From assembly GCA_965230565.1 (NCBI GenBank), contig CBDDLH010000012.1:558001-622000 (forward strand): a stretch of DNA of 64,000 nucleotides. The letters are read 5' to 3'. Positions 17,388-25,868 of this stretch are shown here, one piece after another; the stretch's first letter is position 1; the number at the start of each line of letters is the position of its first letter. The position numbers were made by a program, and so were the translations under genes. Below the pieces are notes generated by a model. That model had not been told where the DNA came from, ran no database searches, and saw only the letters and a program-made list of their open reading frames with translations. Origin of the DNA: BCD1 sp965230565. Its GTDB lineage: Bacteria > Bacteroidota > Bacteroidia > Chitinophagales > Saprospiraceae.

Positions 17388-18299
17388 ATGACAACAAACA
17401 ACCATTATTTTGATGTAATAATTATTGGCGGAAGCTATGCAGGGCTTTCAGCTGGATTGGCATTGGGGCGGGCGTTAAGAAAGACGTTAATCATTGATAG
17501 CGGATTGCCATGTAACAGACAAACGCCTCACTCACATAATTTCCTCACTCAAGACGGAAGCACTCCGAAACACATTGCTGAACAAGCCTTATTACAACTT
17601 GAAAAATACGGTACGATCAAATTTTTCAAAGGTCTTGCCATAACTGGGAAAAAAACAGAAGAAGGTTTTGAGATTAAAGTGCAAACAGGTAAAGTATTCG
17701 GGGCAAAGAAATTGATTTTCGCTACGGGTATCAGGGATTTGATTCCAGAAACAAAAGGCTTTGCAGATTGTTGGGGGATATCCATTATTCATTGCCCGTA
17801 TTGTCATGGATACGAATACAGACAAAAAGCTACAGGTATTTTGGCTGATGGGTTATTTGGATATGAATTTTCCAAATTGGTGTTTAATTGGACAAAAAAT
17901 TTAACATTATTCACCAATGGCAAATCTACACTCAGTGCCGAACAAACAGAAAAATTAAAGAGCCACCCCATAAAAATTGTTGAAACGGAAGTGGCAGAAC
18001 TCGAGCATTCAAAAGGGAAGTTACAAAGTGTCCTTCTTAAGACTGGTTCAAAAATCCCCATCGAGGCATTGTACGCTAGAGTTCCTTTTATTCAGCACAG
18101 TAATATTCCTGAAAAATTGGGGTGCGAGATTACGGAACATGGCCATTTGAAAGTTGACCATTTTCAAAAAACAACAGTTCAGAATGTTTTCGCTTGTGGA
18201 GACAATGCTTCTCAATTGCGATCGGTAGCCAATGCAGTGGCAAGCGGGAACATTGCCGGTGCATTGGCAAACAGAGAACTCATTGAAAATGACTTTTAA
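17388..18299 (+). CDS. FAD/NAD(P)-dependent oxidoreductase with a CPYC motif (thioredoxin-reductase-like)
   Basis: A 303-aa flavoprotein. The N-terminal FAD site is IIIGGSYAGLSAG (residues 11-23), the CxxC is CPYC (136-139) in HCPYCHGYEY, and the C-terminal FAD-binding block is FACGDNASQLRSVANAVASG. The order is that of low-molecular-weight thioredoxin reductases, although the central NAD(P) domain looks degenerate: the usual GGGxSA is replaced by GILADGLFGYEFSKL. It starts 36 bases after the permease gene on the same strand, within the metal locus. Keeping cysteine ligands of periplasmic or MerC-like metal proteins reduced would fit, but this is inference. The electron donor and acceptor are unknown. 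Confidence 0.85.
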   Translation: MTTNNHYFDVIIIGGSYAGLSAGLALGRALRKTLIIDSGLPCNRQTPHSHNFLTQDGSTPKHIAEQALLQLEKYGTIKFFKGLAITGKKTEEGFEIKVQTGKVFGAKKLIFATGIRDLIPETKGFADCWGISIIHCPYCHGYEYRQKATGILADGLFGYEFSKLVFNWTKNLTLFTNGKSTLSAEQTEKLKSHPIKIVETEVAELEHSKGKLQSVLLKTGSKIPIEALYARVPFIQHSNIPEKLGCEITEHGHLKVDHFQKTTVQNVFACGDNASQLRSVANAVASGNIAGALANRELIENDF

Positions 18300-18327
18300 A
18301 CATAATCTAATTAACCTAAGTTGCGAG

Positions 18328-18353
18328 CCTGCCTCCTGACGATGGTAGGCAGG
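18328..18353. repeat. Short hairpin in a dispersed-repeat spacer
   Basis: CCTGCCT (18328-18334) pairs with AGGCAGG (18347-18353). It lies in the 213-base spacer between the flavoprotein and MerC-like genes, which also holds an imperfect inverted pair of TTGCGAG/AACCCGCAAC-type text seen elsewhere in the window. It may weaken read-through from the upstream genes. Confidence 0.4.
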
Positions 18354-18512
18354 TTACGTGGTACGTGTTGCGAGTTGGATCAAAATAATTGATTTTTTCA
18401 ATGATTCAGTAATAATCCTGAAGGAAAAGGAGCGTTTTTTGCTAAATTTCTTTAACCCGTTTCTTGAAACCTGTAACCCGCAACTTGAATTAATTAGGAA
18501 ACTAACAGAAAA

Positions 18513-18920
18513 ATGATATCAAAAGCAATCCCCAAATCAGATATGATTGGAGCTGTTGCAAGTGGTCTGTGTATGATTCACTGTGTAGCCACACCTTTTT
18601 TATTTATCGCTCAAAGTTGCTCTTTGAGTGGTTGTTGTGAATCCAGTCCCACCTGGTGGAGCTCGATCGATTATCTGTTCATCGGGATAACCTTCTTTGC
18701 TGTTTATCAATCCGGTAAGAAAACCAGTAAATCCTGGGTGAAATATGCTATGTATGCGACATGGGTAATATTGACAGCCTTGATAATAAATGAGAAGTTC
18801 GCCTATTTTTCGGTATCTGATCTTTGGAAATATGTGACAGCTTTCGGATTGATTTCCTTGCATTTATACAATCTGAAGTATTGTAGGTGTTCTGGGGAGG
18901 AATCCTGTTGTGTTGCCTAA
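18513..18920 (+). CDS. MerC-like inner-membrane protein
   Basis: A 135-aa membrane protein with about four helices. Near the start lies GLCMIHCVATPFL (Cys20, Cys24), which matches the CxxxC pair of the MerC family. Further cysteines follow in SCSLSGCCESS (36-44), and the C-terminus is cysteine-rich (YCRCSGEESCCVA). MerC moves Hg(II) in classical mer operons, but no merR, merA, merT or merP is present here. Its position in a Fur/Zur-controlled cluster suggests transport or handling of zinc or another soft metal. Stand-alone MerC homologues in metal-starvation regulons are known in other bacteria; the substrate here is unproven. Confidence 0.8.
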   Translation: MISKAIPKSDMIGAVASGLCMIHCVATPFLFIAQSCSLSGCCESSPTWWSSIDYLFIGITFFAVYQSGKKTSKSWVKYAMYATWVILTALIINEKFAYFSVSDLWKYVTAFGLISLHLYNLKYCRCSGEESCCVA

Positions 18921-19116
18921 TTAACTCAAGTAACGATGCGACTTGAGTAAAAAACAAATTCCAATTTTCAACTCACAAAAATGTATTTTAATGTGTGTGG
19001 GTATGTTAGGTTGAAAGTTGGATCTTGAAAATTATTAAGAGGTTGTTTGTCGCAACTTAGATTAAATAAATGTTTTTCAGGTACAAAACCACAGGAAAAA
19101 AAAACGGTCATTTAAT

Positions 19117-19746
19117 ATGGTTAGCACAAATAATTTAACCTTCCAATATTCGGAATCCACCCGAATGTCCTTCCCCGACCTTAAGGTAGAGGCTGGTCAG
19201 GCTTTGTTAATATATGGCGAATCGGGCTGTGGTAAAACAACTTTATTGCATTTATTGGCAGGCTTAAGGAGGCCGACAAATGGCCAGGTTATTATTGAGG
19301 ATGACACGGTTTCAGATTTTTCTTCCGCTCAAATGGATCAATTCAGAGGACAGAACATAGGAATTGTTTATCAGCAGGCTTATTTCATCGAGTCACTTTC
19401 CGTTTGGGATAATTTATTGATTTCACCTTATGCAACGGATAAAAGTAAAGCGAAGGCCATTGCCGGTCGGTTGAATATTGGAGGATTGTTATCCAGATAC
19501 CCCAATCAGCTAAGTGTGGGACAACAACAAAGAGCTACCATAGCAAGGGCTGTAATGAATGCCCCGAAGCTGATTCTAGCTGATGAACCCACAAGTGCCC
19601 TGGACAACAAAAATTGTACACAGGTATTAGGCCTTTTGATGGAGGAAGCCAAAACCAACGATGCTGCCCTGGTCATTGTAACCCACGATGATCGGTTACG
19701 ATCTGAGATCAGTGATTGTTTAGAACTAAATGTCATTGCCAATTAA
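19117..19746 (+). CDS. ABC transporter ATP-binding protein, LolD/MacB-like
   Basis: A 209-aa ATPase. Walker A is GESGCGKTT (residues 34-42), the signature is LSVGQ (132-136), Walker B is LILADEPTSALD (Asp156, Glu157) and the H-loop is VTHDD. The ADEPTSALD sequence and small size fit the LolD/MacB/FtsE class that pairs with FtsX-type mechanotransmission permeases. The FtsX-type permease gene starts 11 bases after its stop. A degenerate half operator (GCAAC at 19052-19056) lies 65 bases upstream but lacks a good right arm. With the two following genes it resembles the Zur-controlled ABC/FtsX/DUF3299 unit known from Pseudomonas and related bacteria. Confidence 0.9.
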   Translation: MVSTNNLTFQYSESTRMSFPDLKVEAGQALLIYGESGCGKTTLLHLLAGLRRPTNGQVIIEDDTVSDFSSAQMDQFRGQNIGIVYQQAYFIESLSVWDNLLISPYATDKSKAKAIAGRLNIGGLLSRYPNQLSVGQQQRATIARAVMNAPKLILADEPTSALDNKNCTQVLGLLMEEAKTNDAALVIVTHDDRLRSEISDCLELNVIAN

Positions 19747-19757
19747 CAGGAAATCGG

Positions 19758-21032
19758 ATGCTTGGTAAAATAGCCTGGAAAAATATTATTTACAAACCAC
19801 TGAATTCGGCGCTGTGCGTCAGTTTGCTGCTCTTTGGTGTTGGTATTATCTCTTTATTGTTGTTGATCCAACACCAAATGGAGCAAAAGTTTGAAAGAGA
19901 TTTAAAGAATATTGACCTGGTAATAGGAGCCAAGGGCAGCCCGTTACAGCTTGTACTCTCGGCCATTTATCATCTGGATGCGCCTACCGGTAATATCAAG
20001 TTAGCTGAAGCCCGTAAGATAATGAATAACCCAAAAGTGGAGGAAGCCATACCCCTGGCTTATGGTGATTCCTACCAGGGTTATCGTATTTTGGGAACCA
20101 CTGAAGGCTATCTAAATAAATACGATGCTCAGTTCGAAGAAGGACGAGCTTTCTCCAAAACTATGGAAGTAACGCTTGGTGCTGATGTTGCCCAAAAAAC
20201 AGGATTACAGGCGGGAGCTGTTTTTTTGGGAACCCACGGCGAGGCAAAAAAGGGACATGTCCACGAAAACCACCCTTATACGGTAGTTGGAATTTTGGAG
20301 AAAACAAATACGGCCCTGGACCGACTGATCCTGACCAATGTTGAAAGTGTTTGGCAGGTTCATGCGCACCAGGATGTCCACGATCATACGGATGTAGACG
20401 GCCACAACCATAACCATGACCATGCGGATGAAGATGGTCGCGGCCACGACCAAAATCAGGAGGATGCTGAGATTATCAATACAGATGAAGACATGGAGAT
20501 CACGGCAATTTTATTGAAGTATAAATCGAAAAGGGCGGTTCTCAACATGCCACGGATCATTAATGAGCAAACCAGCATGCAAGCTGTTTTACCAGGACTG
20601 GAAATTAACCGACTGTTTTACATGCTCGGTGTTGGTGCTACAACCTTGAAGCTGATTGCGGGAGGTATTATGTTCATTGCTGGATTTAGCGTGTTTTTTG
20701 TACTGTACAGCAGGTTGCGGGATCGCAAGTATGAGCTGGCACTGATGAGGTCGGTAGGATACCGTCCAAGACATTTGTTTGGACTGTTAGTCTTTGAGGG
20801 GTTGTTACTTGCTGCCCTCGGCTACATTTTGGGATGGCTGTTGAGCCGGGTTGGCATTTATTTTATTAGCAGACAAGCGGAAAGTGATTTTAACCTTCAA
20901 TTTGGAGCAGGATGGGTGCCGGGAGAAGAGTGGTTATTGTTGCTTACCTTTTTAGTTGGAATTGTATCTGCCTTATTGCCTGCCTGGAAGGCTATGCGGA
21001 TGGACGTTTCAGCCATCTTGTCAGAAAGTTGA
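19758..21032 (+). CDS. FtsX/MacB-type ABC permease with a His-rich periplasmic loop
   Basis: A 424-aa permease with the FtsX layout: one helix at about 18-37, a large periplasmic domain (about 40-290) and three helices at about 297-320, 345-368 and 388-410. The end is ALLPAWKAMRMDVSAILSES, a typical FtsX close. Residues about 200-237 form an insertion full of His and Asp (HAHQDVHDHTDVDGHNHNHDH and beyond), a plausible multi-metal site. GHVHENH (about 171-177) adds more histidines. ATG 19758 was chosen because the longer frame from 19716 overlaps the ATPase gene and adds polar residues. MacB-like systems do not move substrate through the membrane but drive periplasmic partners. Here that could mean loading or releasing zinc. 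Confidence 0.88.
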   Translation: MLGKIAWKNIIYKPLNSALCVSLLLFGVGIISLLLLIQHQMEQKFERDLKNIDLVIGAKGSPLQLVLSAIYHLDAPTGNIKLAEARKIMNNPKVEEAIPLAYGDSYQGYRILGTTEGYLNKYDAQFEEGRAFSKTMEVTLGADVAQKTGLQAGAVFLGTHGEAKKGHVHENHPYTVVGILEKTNTALDRLILTNVESVWQVHAHQDVHDHTDVDGHNHNHDHADEDGRGHDQNQEDAEIINTDEDMEITAILLKYKSKRAVLNMPRIINEQTSMQAVLPGLEINRLFYMLGVGATTLKLIAGGIMFIAGFSVFFVLYSRLRDRKYELALMRSVGYRPRHLFGLLVFEGLLLAALGYILGWLLSRVGIYFISRQAESDFNLQFGAGWVPGEEWLLLLTFLVGIVSALLPAWKAMRMDVSAILSES

Positions 21033-21039
21033 ACTTAAA

Positions 21040-21720
21040 ATGATTAAATATTTAAAAATCGTTTTTATGGTTTGCCTGTTGGTCGCTTTATTCACACGAG
21101 ATAAAATCTGTGAACACCTTGGATTTGGACAATCAACATATCATGAGGTGTCGATAAAACCACCAATACAACCTGAAGATTCAATTGAAAAAGAGGTCTC
21201 GCCTGAAAACGACTATTTTGTTGATGACAATATTTACCGTTGGGATGATGAATTAATTGACTGGGTTATGACTGAACAAACGCAGGGTTTTCAGGCTCAG
21301 CTTGTTAATACTTCCGCTGTAAATCATCCAATGTCGAAACCCATTGAAGTAGATTGGAAGGTATTAATGGATATTGAGTACAGGCTTAAATATTTCGCGG
21401 AAATTGATATGGAGATGTATGCTCCGGTATTCCCTGAAGCTGTTAAAGCACTTAACGGAAAGGAAGTGATCATCGAGGGTTTCGTCATTCCCTTTGATGA
21501 GGAAGGAGAGTTCCTGTCCTTGTCCTACAACCCTTATGCTTCCTGTTTCTTTTGTGGGAAAGCAAGTCCTGCTTCTGTGATCAGCATGTATTTAAAGGAT
21601 AAACGCAAGCGATACAAAATGGACGACTTTAAGAAGTTCAAAGGCACTTTACATTTAAATCATGATGACCCCGACGAATTTTACTATATTCTTCGAAATG
21701 CCAAAGAAGTAAAAGAGTGA
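21040..21720 (+). CDS. DUF3299-like membrane-anchored protein
   Basis: A 226-aa protein starting 7 bases after the FtsX permease stop. One N-terminal hydrophobic segment (residues about 3-18) anchors or exports it. The C-terminal half matches DUF3299: LNGKEVIIEGFVIPFDEEG (139-157) then LSYNPYASCFFCGKASPAS (161-179), with Cys169 and Cys172 forming a C-x2-C pair. In gammaproteobacteria a DUF3299 protein is encoded with an ABC ATPase and an FtsX permease under Zur control, and the same order occurs here. Its job is unknown; the cysteine pair and the partner's His-rich loop suggest metal transfer. ATG 21040 was chosen because the longer frame lies in the permease gene. Confidence 0.78.
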   Translation: MIKYLKIVFMVCLLVALFTRDKICEHLGFGQSTYHEVSIKPPIQPEDSIEKEVSPENDYFVDDNIYRWDDELIDWVMTEQTQGFQAQLVNTSAVNHPMSKPIEVDWKVLMDIEYRLKYFAEIDMEMYAPVFPEAVKALNGKEVIIEGFVIPFDEEGEFLSLSYNPYASCFFCGKASPASVISMYLKDKRKRYKMDDFKKFKGTLHLNHDDPDEFYYILRNAKEVKE

Positions 21721-21930
21721 ATGTTGTGATGAATTTTCCGCTCCGACAAGGCAAGGCCTTCTCCCTCCTCCCCAGAGCTGGCGAAAAGGCATCACCTTGG
21801 GTAAATTTTTATTTCATGATTTAGTCTTTCTTTTCACAATATCTCTTCAAAGAAAAAACCGTAAAGTGAAAAATCGAAATATTCCTAAATTTGCACCCGC
21901 AATTAAGTTTTCAAACAAAAAATACACCCA

Positions 21931-23475
21931 ATGAAAAAATTGACATTTACGCTTTTTCTCTTTGTTTTAATGAATCTCGCCTATGGCCAGACCTGGACGC
22001 GGCTGGCGGAAATTACGGAAGGTACACCTACCAGCCCAGGTGGTTTGGGACAGGTGTTTCTCGGGAAAGTAATGAGTGACGGAAATCTGTACTTCAGAGG
22101 CTCCGGAAATGGCTCCCGCAAAGCTATCTGGAAAACCGACGGCACCGTGGCCGGAACGAATAAAGTAGTCGAGGAAGCAAACACCTTCGGATACAACTGG
22201 GATCAGATTTTCATGACCGAAGTCGGCGTGCTGATCAACGAAGATGACGTCTGGAAAATCCTGCAGCCCGGGAATACTTCTTTTACAACGGTGTCAGGAC
22301 TGCCTGCAGAATCCATTCATCGAATTTCCCGCAGTACCGATGATGATTACTTTGTTACTACCCAAAGAGACGGCCAATACATTTTATTTTCTGCTAATAG
22401 CACATTGACCAGCTTTACGGAAATTGGAGCTTTTCATTCTACAGCGAATTTTATGGAACTCTATTCGGGAACGGAGGGAGCTATCATTTTTAGCTCAGAT
22501 GGTTTTGTCGGAGACTCTCCTAAAGTTTACCTGAGCGATTCCGGAGAAATGCAGGGCATTGGAGATTATTTATCCTCCTTGTCATTGACGCTAAATACCT
22601 TCACTTACGGATATATCTACGATAAATTCATGTTTGTTTCCTTTAAGGATGACAACAATTTCTTTCAGCACAAAGTCATTGATATGAGCTCCGGTCAGGT
22701 GGAAGATTTTCAGTTTATCCGAGAGCCGGTTGATTATTACAATTATGATGGAAAGTTGATCATCGTTACTGAAACGGAGGTAGTTTCTTTTGATCCGGTA
22801 ACCATGACACATCAGGAGCTATTTGATGATGTTTATCCTTTTACTGTAAGTGCCATCAATGGCGATAAGGTATACTGCATAGGCGATAATAACAACAACG
22901 AGCAAAACATCGTTGAGGTAGATCTTACCAATGGAACGGCTAACTTTTTACCGGGAGCCTTAACCGGCCTTTTTCACTATAACTGTAAGATGACCTGGTA
23001 CCAGGATGAGTTCTATTACCTGACGAGAGGAGATTATACTGTTTTGATGAAGTACAACTTCAATACCAATGAACCGGAGGAAGTCCATACATTATCTGAA
23101 ACCACCGGAGCCACCATTGGCCATGCCCTGGAGGTCGTTAATGATGAATTGGTAGCGAGTATTCGGGAAGGGTTCATTCAGCATGAATTATATGTTGCCG
23201 GAGATGGTGGTGTGTCGAGTACTTCAAATATAAATGTAAAATATCTTGACGCTTTCCCTACCGTTGCAGATGAGTATATTACTTTGAATGCAACAGAGGA
23301 TTTGAATATTTTCAATGGAGTTGACGTAACGATCATTGATTCCTTTGGCAAGGTGGCCAGGGTGTCAACTTTGAAAAGTAACAGGATGAATGTTGCTGAT
23401 TTAACGGTGGGTATTTATGTTGGAATTATCAGCGTTGATGGGGAAGTTTATCAGTTTCGTTTTGTGAAGGAATAG
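21931..23475 (+). CDS. T9SS type A secreted protein, propeller-like
   Basis: A 514-aa exported protein with a signal peptide (residues 1-20, ending NLAYGQ). Residues about 21-430 contain repeated beta-blade-like segments (LYFRGSGNGSRKAIWKTDG, then VLINEDDVWKI, YFVTTQRDGQYILF, KVYCIGDNNN, EFYYLTRGDYTVLMKYN). These resemble the ELWKTDGT-type propellers common in Bacteroidota secreted proteins. The last 75 residues are a T9SS type A domain variant that opens with LDAFPTVADEYITL instead of the usual YPNP and ends YQFRFVKE. A -7 element TAAATTTG lies at 21886-21893, 37 bases upstream, without a clear -33. It is separate from the metal operon, which ends 210 bases earlier. Ligand unknown. Confidence 0.82.
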   Translation: MKKLTFTLFLFVLMNLAYGQTWTRLAEITEGTPTSPGGLGQVFLGKVMSDGNLYFRGSGNGSRKAIWKTDGTVAGTNKVVEEANTFGYNWDQIFMTEVGVLINEDDVWKILQPGNTSFTTVSGLPAESIHRISRSTDDDYFVTTQRDGQYILFSANSTLTSFTEIGAFHSTANFMELYSGTEGAIIFSSDGFVGDSPKVYLSDSGEMQGIGDYLSSLSLTLNTFTYGYIYDKFMFVSFKDDNNFFQHKVIDMSSGQVEDFQFIREPVDYYNYDGKLIIVTETEVVSFDPVTMTHQELFDDVYPFTVSAINGDKVYCIGDNNNNEQNIVEVDLTNGTANFLPGALTGLFHYNCKMTWYQDEFYYLTRGDYTVLMKYNFNTNEPEEVHTLSETTGATIGHALEVVNDELVASIREGFIQHELYVAGDGGVSSTSNINVKYLDAFPTVADEYITLNATEDLNIFNGVDVTIIDSFGKVARVSTLKSNRMNVADLTVGIYVGIISVDGEVYQFRFVKE

Positions 23476-23808
23476 GTTTTAGGGTCAGTACCAGTTGGTA
23501 TTACCAGGCTTTTTTAACCGCAAGTGAAACAAAGTTTCATCCCGAATGAGATTTTATATTGAATGTACACTCAGTGTCGGGAGTTCGCGAAGAAGCGCTA
23601 AGACCGCAAAGACGATTGAACGAAAAAGCTATGGAATTAATATCAGTTCTCCTCAGCTGAAGACTGCCAACTGGTGCTGCCAACTGAAATATTAAACCGG
23701 AAAGGTCACAAGGAAGCGCAAGGTTCGCAATGTCCAATTTTATAATAGCCCCTAGAACCAGTAACTTGTAATCAGCAACCAGCAACCAGTAACCAGTAAC
23801 TGGCTTCA
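23476..23808. repeat. Intergenic region of degenerate dispersed repeats
   Basis: This 333-base gap has no gene. It contains degenerate text also found elsewhere in the window: the ACCGCAA / AAGCGCTAAGACCGCAAAG / AAGCGCAAGGTTCGCAA family (23519-23733) and stuttering CCAGTAAC/CCAGCAAC units (23757-23801). Similar text occurs at 32575-32775, 58070-58095 and 63871-63975. A short T-run at 23510-23516 follows a weak 4-bp GGTA/TACC stem. Confidence 0.5.
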
Positions 23809-24261
23809 TCAACACCCATCCGTTATCACAATTTCATGGCGAGGTAATCTATATGTCCGGTCCACCGTCATGAAGATCAGGGAGTCTCCCCGTTCGCATT
23901 TTTTTAGAATATCTTCCAGGTCCACCTCAAAGATGGTTTCGGTGGCGTACATCCACAGGGTATTGGATCGCCAGTCTTTGATCCCAACTTTAAATCCGAT
24001 GTTGTGAACAGGCTTGAGTTCATCCCCGTTTCTTTCAATGGTAGCGATGGAAAGCTTGCCTTTAGCTGATGGGGAAAGGGTCAGCGGTCCATCGGGGGAG
24101 TCGTATTGGAAAATGGATTTTCCGTTGTGCAGGATGGCGGTAAAGGTCTTATAGTGCAGGTCTCTTTTTTCAAAATCGAGTAATTTGAGTGATTGGGCAT
24201 TGATTGAAAAAGTCAATCCGAAAAACAGCAGCAGGAAAAGGCTGATTCTATTAACGTGCAT
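23809..24261 (-). CDS. Small exported protein of unknown function
   Basis: A 150-aa protein with a signal peptide (residues 1-22, ending SINAQ). The rest is a mixed alpha/beta chain without recognised motifs (LLDFEKRDLHYKTFTAILHNG, then FKVGIKDWRSNTLWMYATET). It ends ITDGC with no T9SS domain, so it is probably periplasmic. The gene is on its own between a repeat region and the 24372 gene, which is transcribed in the same direction 110 bases upstream. I do not recognise the family. Confidence 0.65.
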   Translation of the reverse strand: MHVNRISLFLLLFFGLTFSINAQSLKLLDFEKRDLHYKTFTAILHNGKSIFQYDSPDGPLTLSPSAKGKLSIATIERNGDELKPVHNIGFKVGIKDWRSNTLWMYATETIFEVDLEDILKKCERGDSLIFMTVDRTYRLPRHEIVITDGC

Positions 24262-24371
24262 GGAGGCAGATTTTTATTGAGGTGAAAAATTTCTCCGGCG
24301 AATTTCAGGGGTTTTAGCTTTAAAAGCCAGGATCTTTTGTAAAACTATGTAAAGGAGGTGTAAAAAGAGGC

Positions 24372-25442
24372 TTATTCATCTTGAATGTCAAGCCAGTCTT
24401 CAAGGTGGCTTCCATCCACATCTCCGATTTTAATGGCAATGAGATTTACATTTTGTTGTTCACTCCAATCGCATAAATCCACATTTTCAATGTGAGCGTC
24501 AAAATCGTGAACCCATGGTTTGTTTGGGTTAGGAAAAACGTATTGCTGGTCTACGAATCTCCAGCTTTGATTGTTAGGAAAATGATCATTGATTCCCAAC
24601 AGGGCTTTACGTAAAAGAATAATATCGAGGACTGAAATATTTTCTGAATTATTTACATCAGCTGCGATCAATGACCAAGGACCCGAAAGAGTTTCTATGT
24701 TCAAGATATGTTTTTGAATTTTTATTATATCAAAAGTAGAAACACCCAGAAGCAAGTCCTCATTTGATGATGGAACTATAGGAACATGATCATCATAATC
24801 AATAATCTCAACCCACCTAAAAAGATATCTGCCAAAGTGATTTGTTGGTTTGGCAGGCATATCGTTAATTTGGATGTTGAAGTTGTTCAAGGTTGTTTCA
24901 GGAGACGACCAACTGAAAATTCTTCCCCAGATTTTGAAATAATCCGGGAGCGTTTCAAATGTTTCATAATTATTAATGAAATCTGTATAAGCCATCTCAG
25001 TTACATTGGGAATTACGTCCCCTTTTAGGGTGTCGTTTATATAGTATAAACTCTTTACATCACAGCCACCGGTTTCGTAATAATTGGTCTCATTGTAAAC
25101 ACCATATTGGTGTAATTTAAACAGCATGGTATCTCCAATAAAAGTATAAATCAGGCTTCCATTGCAGCTAACACCATCACTTCCCCATAAGACTAAAGTG
25201 TCTTCTAGTATATTGCCATTTAATTCCTGTAATATCTCAACAGTAAGTTCTTCATGAACGTTTATAGGGGCCGGGCCAGGAACATAAGCAAAGTCTAAAA
25301 CTTTGACCAATACAACGTTTTGGTACGTGTCAGAACCTCCGCAAAAAACGGACCCGCTATGACAACACTGACAACCAAAAGCTTTTGAAAAAAACAGAAA
25401 ATTAAAAATCACAAAAGCAACAATTCGTAACATCATTTTCAT
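24372..25442 (-). CDS. Exported protein with a dockerin-like module
   Basis: A 356-aa protein. Residues 1-23 are a signal peptide, followed at once by Cys24, Cys26 and Cys27 (GCQCCHSG), an arrangement like the exposed N-terminal Cys of TIMP/netrin-type folds. Residues about 24-215 are beta-rich with paired cysteines. Residues about 230-284 form a two-part dockerin-like calcium module (VSTFDIIKIQKHIL, then ADVNNSENISVLDIILLRKALL). The chain stops soon after IAIKIGDVDG, a block that in Saprospiria proteins usually precedes a further surface or T9SS region; no sorting domain is seen here. It may be a shortened member of that group. Its function is unknown, and there is no sign of a cellulosome. 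Confidence 0.72.
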   Translation of the reverse strand: MKMMLRIVAFVIFNFLFFSKAFGCQCCHSGSVFCGGSDTYQNVVLVKVLDFAYVPGPAPINVHEELTVEILQELNGNILEDTLVLWGSDGVSCNGSLIYTFIGDTMLFKLHQYGVYNETNYYETGGCDVKSLYYINDTLKGDVIPNVTEMAYTDFINNYETFETLPDYFKIWGRIFSWSSPETTLNNFNIQINDMPAKPTNHFGRYLFRWVEIIDYDDHVPIVPSSNEDLLLGVSTFDIIKIQKHILNIETLSGPWSLIAADVNNSENISVLDIILLRKALLGINDHFPNNQSWRFVDQQYVFPNPNKPWVHDFDAHIENVDLCDWSEQQNVNLIAIKIGDVDGSHLEDWLDIQDE

Positions 25443-25868
25443 TTGTGGGAGTTTATTGGTTTTAAAAGATCAAATTTAAACGAAATTGATATGAAAATCC
25501 ATTTTAAAAAGTGCATAGTGCACAATGCAAGGTGTAAAGTTTAGAATTTTTTATTTCTGAAACAGCCTGAAACTCCTGAAACAACATAAAACCCTTTGAA
25601 CCCCTCACCCCTGGCCCCAGAGGGGCCTAATCCCGGTAACAGCCAAGGCTGAGACCGGATGCGTGCCAGAGGTACGCAATAACGCTACAGGCCAGAAAAA
25701 ATAACAGGGGAACTTGTGCATCTATCCTAACACAATACTTTTCCGACTCTGAGGGTAGCAAAGGTAAGATTGCGTACTTACAGCACGCTCTGGTTTTCGG
25801 CATGCTTAGCCGTTACCGGGATTGGCCCCCGAATGGGGTCAGAGGAATAAGTAACCAGATAACATCCC
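25443..25868. repeat. Intergenic region with a long imperfect inverted repeat
   Basis: This 426-base gap has no gene. Two related arms of about 75 bases, 25608-25681 and 25769-25845, are inverted copies with mismatches. The best blocks are AATCCCGGTAAC (25629-25640) with GTTACCGGGATT (25812-25823) and GTACGCAAT (25672-25680) with ATTGCGTAC (25769-25777). It could be a decayed miniature element or an intergenic repeat unit. No target-site duplication was identified. Confidence 0.55.

Noticed and set aside
18513..18920. Mercury resistance operon around the MerC-like gene
   Set aside because: No merR, merA, merT or merP is present, and the context is metal uptake under a Zur-like repressor.
18924..18948. 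Terminator after the MerC-like gene
   Set aside because: ACTCAAGT/ACTTGAGT is an 8-bp dyad with a 9-base loop, but A's rather than T's follow it.
19052..19066. A fifth operator upstream of the LolD-like gene
   Set aside because: Only the left half GCAAC is present; the right arm reads GATTA rather than GTTGC. Kept as a weak half-site only.
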